Shown in pieces: positions 63,980 through 64,000 of a stretch of 64,000 nt of DNA (the first letter of the stretch is position 1; each line of letters begins with the position of its first letter). Source of the DNA: Nocardioides baculatus (lineage in GTDB: Bacteria; Actinomycetota; Actinomycetes; Propionibacteriales; Nocardioidaceae); contig NZ_JAERSG010000002.1 of assembly GCF_016735675.1 (NCBI RefSeq), positions 248,001 to 312,000 on the forward strand, in the 5' to 3' direction. The notes under the pieces were generated by a model. That model was given only the letters and a program-made list of their open reading frames with translations, made no database searches and was not told where the DNA came from. Position numbers and translations under genes: made by a program.

Positions 63980-64000
63980 GTGCAGATCTGGCGTGGAGTC
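63980..64000 (+). CDS. ribF: Start of the bifunctional riboflavin kinase/FAD synthetase RibF (partial)
   Basis: Only seven codons are present, GTG then QIWRGV, which is how many actinobacterial RibF proteins begin; truB-ribF order is conserved. The identification rests on this short stretch, the synteny and the leaderless promoter, so it is provisional. Confidence 0.6.

Overview
The window is very GC-rich actinobacterial chromosome, and the gene content and order suggest a member of Nocardioidaceae such as Nocardioides. That placement is inferred from synteny and protein style; no search was possible. Support comes from the conserved actinobacterial neighbourhood smc - ftsY - amt/glnK/glnD - ffh - rpsP/khpA/rimM/trmD/rplS/lepB/rnhB/DUF2469/yraN/comM/dprA/xerC - rpsB/tsf/pyrH/frr/cdsA/rlmN - dxr/rseP/ispG - proS - rimP/nusA/ylxR/infB/rbfA/truB/ribF. 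Further support is the frequent use of GTG starts and many leaderless promoters, with a TANNNT-type hexamer 6-7 nt before the start codon. I saw no tRNA or rRNA gene, transposase, prophage or CRISPR array.

Layout. 1-3108: the 3' end of smc, a hotdog thioesterase with an apparent frameshift at its start, a small membrane protein, a zinc-ribbon methyltransferase and ftsY. 3125-3380: 32-bp-period repeats. 3381-7290: two surface-polysaccharide genes on the minus strand. 7509-11414: the nitrogen-sensing operon amt-glnK-glnD. 11485-18419: ffh, an M29 aminopeptidase, a NYN-domain protein, a secreted protein, an amidohydrolase, a VanW protein and a GNAT. 18582-28133: the translation, secretion and DNA-uptake block from rpsP to xerC, with many 1-4 nt overlaps. 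28134-33956: an M23 protein, then rpsB-tsf-pyrH-frr-cdsA and a phosphatase. 34111-41187: rlmN plus accessory genes (GT4, LOG-like, RIO kinase, M1 peptidase and a lone acyl-CoA-synthetase N-terminal domain). 41221-44878: dxr-rseP-ispG. 45005-51989: accessory genes including the cassette below. 52105-57518: proS, a second ECF sigma pair, a HAD phosphatase and a ferritin-like/lipoprotein pair. 57633-64000: rimP-nusA-ylxR-infB-rbfA-truB and the first codons of ribF.

How the genes work together. Most encode core machinery: co-translational targeting (FtsY, Ffh, LepB), ribosome parts and maturation (S16, S2, L19, RimM, RimP, RbfA, IF2, EF-Ts, RRF), RNA modification (TrmD, RlmN, TruB), isoprenoid synthesis (Dxr, IspG) and nitrogen sensing.

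The strongest candidate for an undescribed system is at 45956-51017. It holds an ECF sigma factor coupled by ATGA to a small beta-sandwich-like protein, a cytoplasmic subtilisin-like protease with its catalytic residues visible, and a divergent TPR-CHAT protease with its His/Cys dyad. The two proteases share a 79-bp promoter region with a palindrome in the middle. This resembles, without any CRISPR component, the protease-controlled sigma factor of type III-E CRISPR systems; the functional link is my inference.

Other unusual signals are a family of 32-bp-period palindromic repeats at two loci 59 kb apart, a 21-bp hairpin inside the first codons of lepB, a stem covering the infB ribosome binding site, a TrmD-GNAT fusion, and several small dispersed palindrome families between genes.
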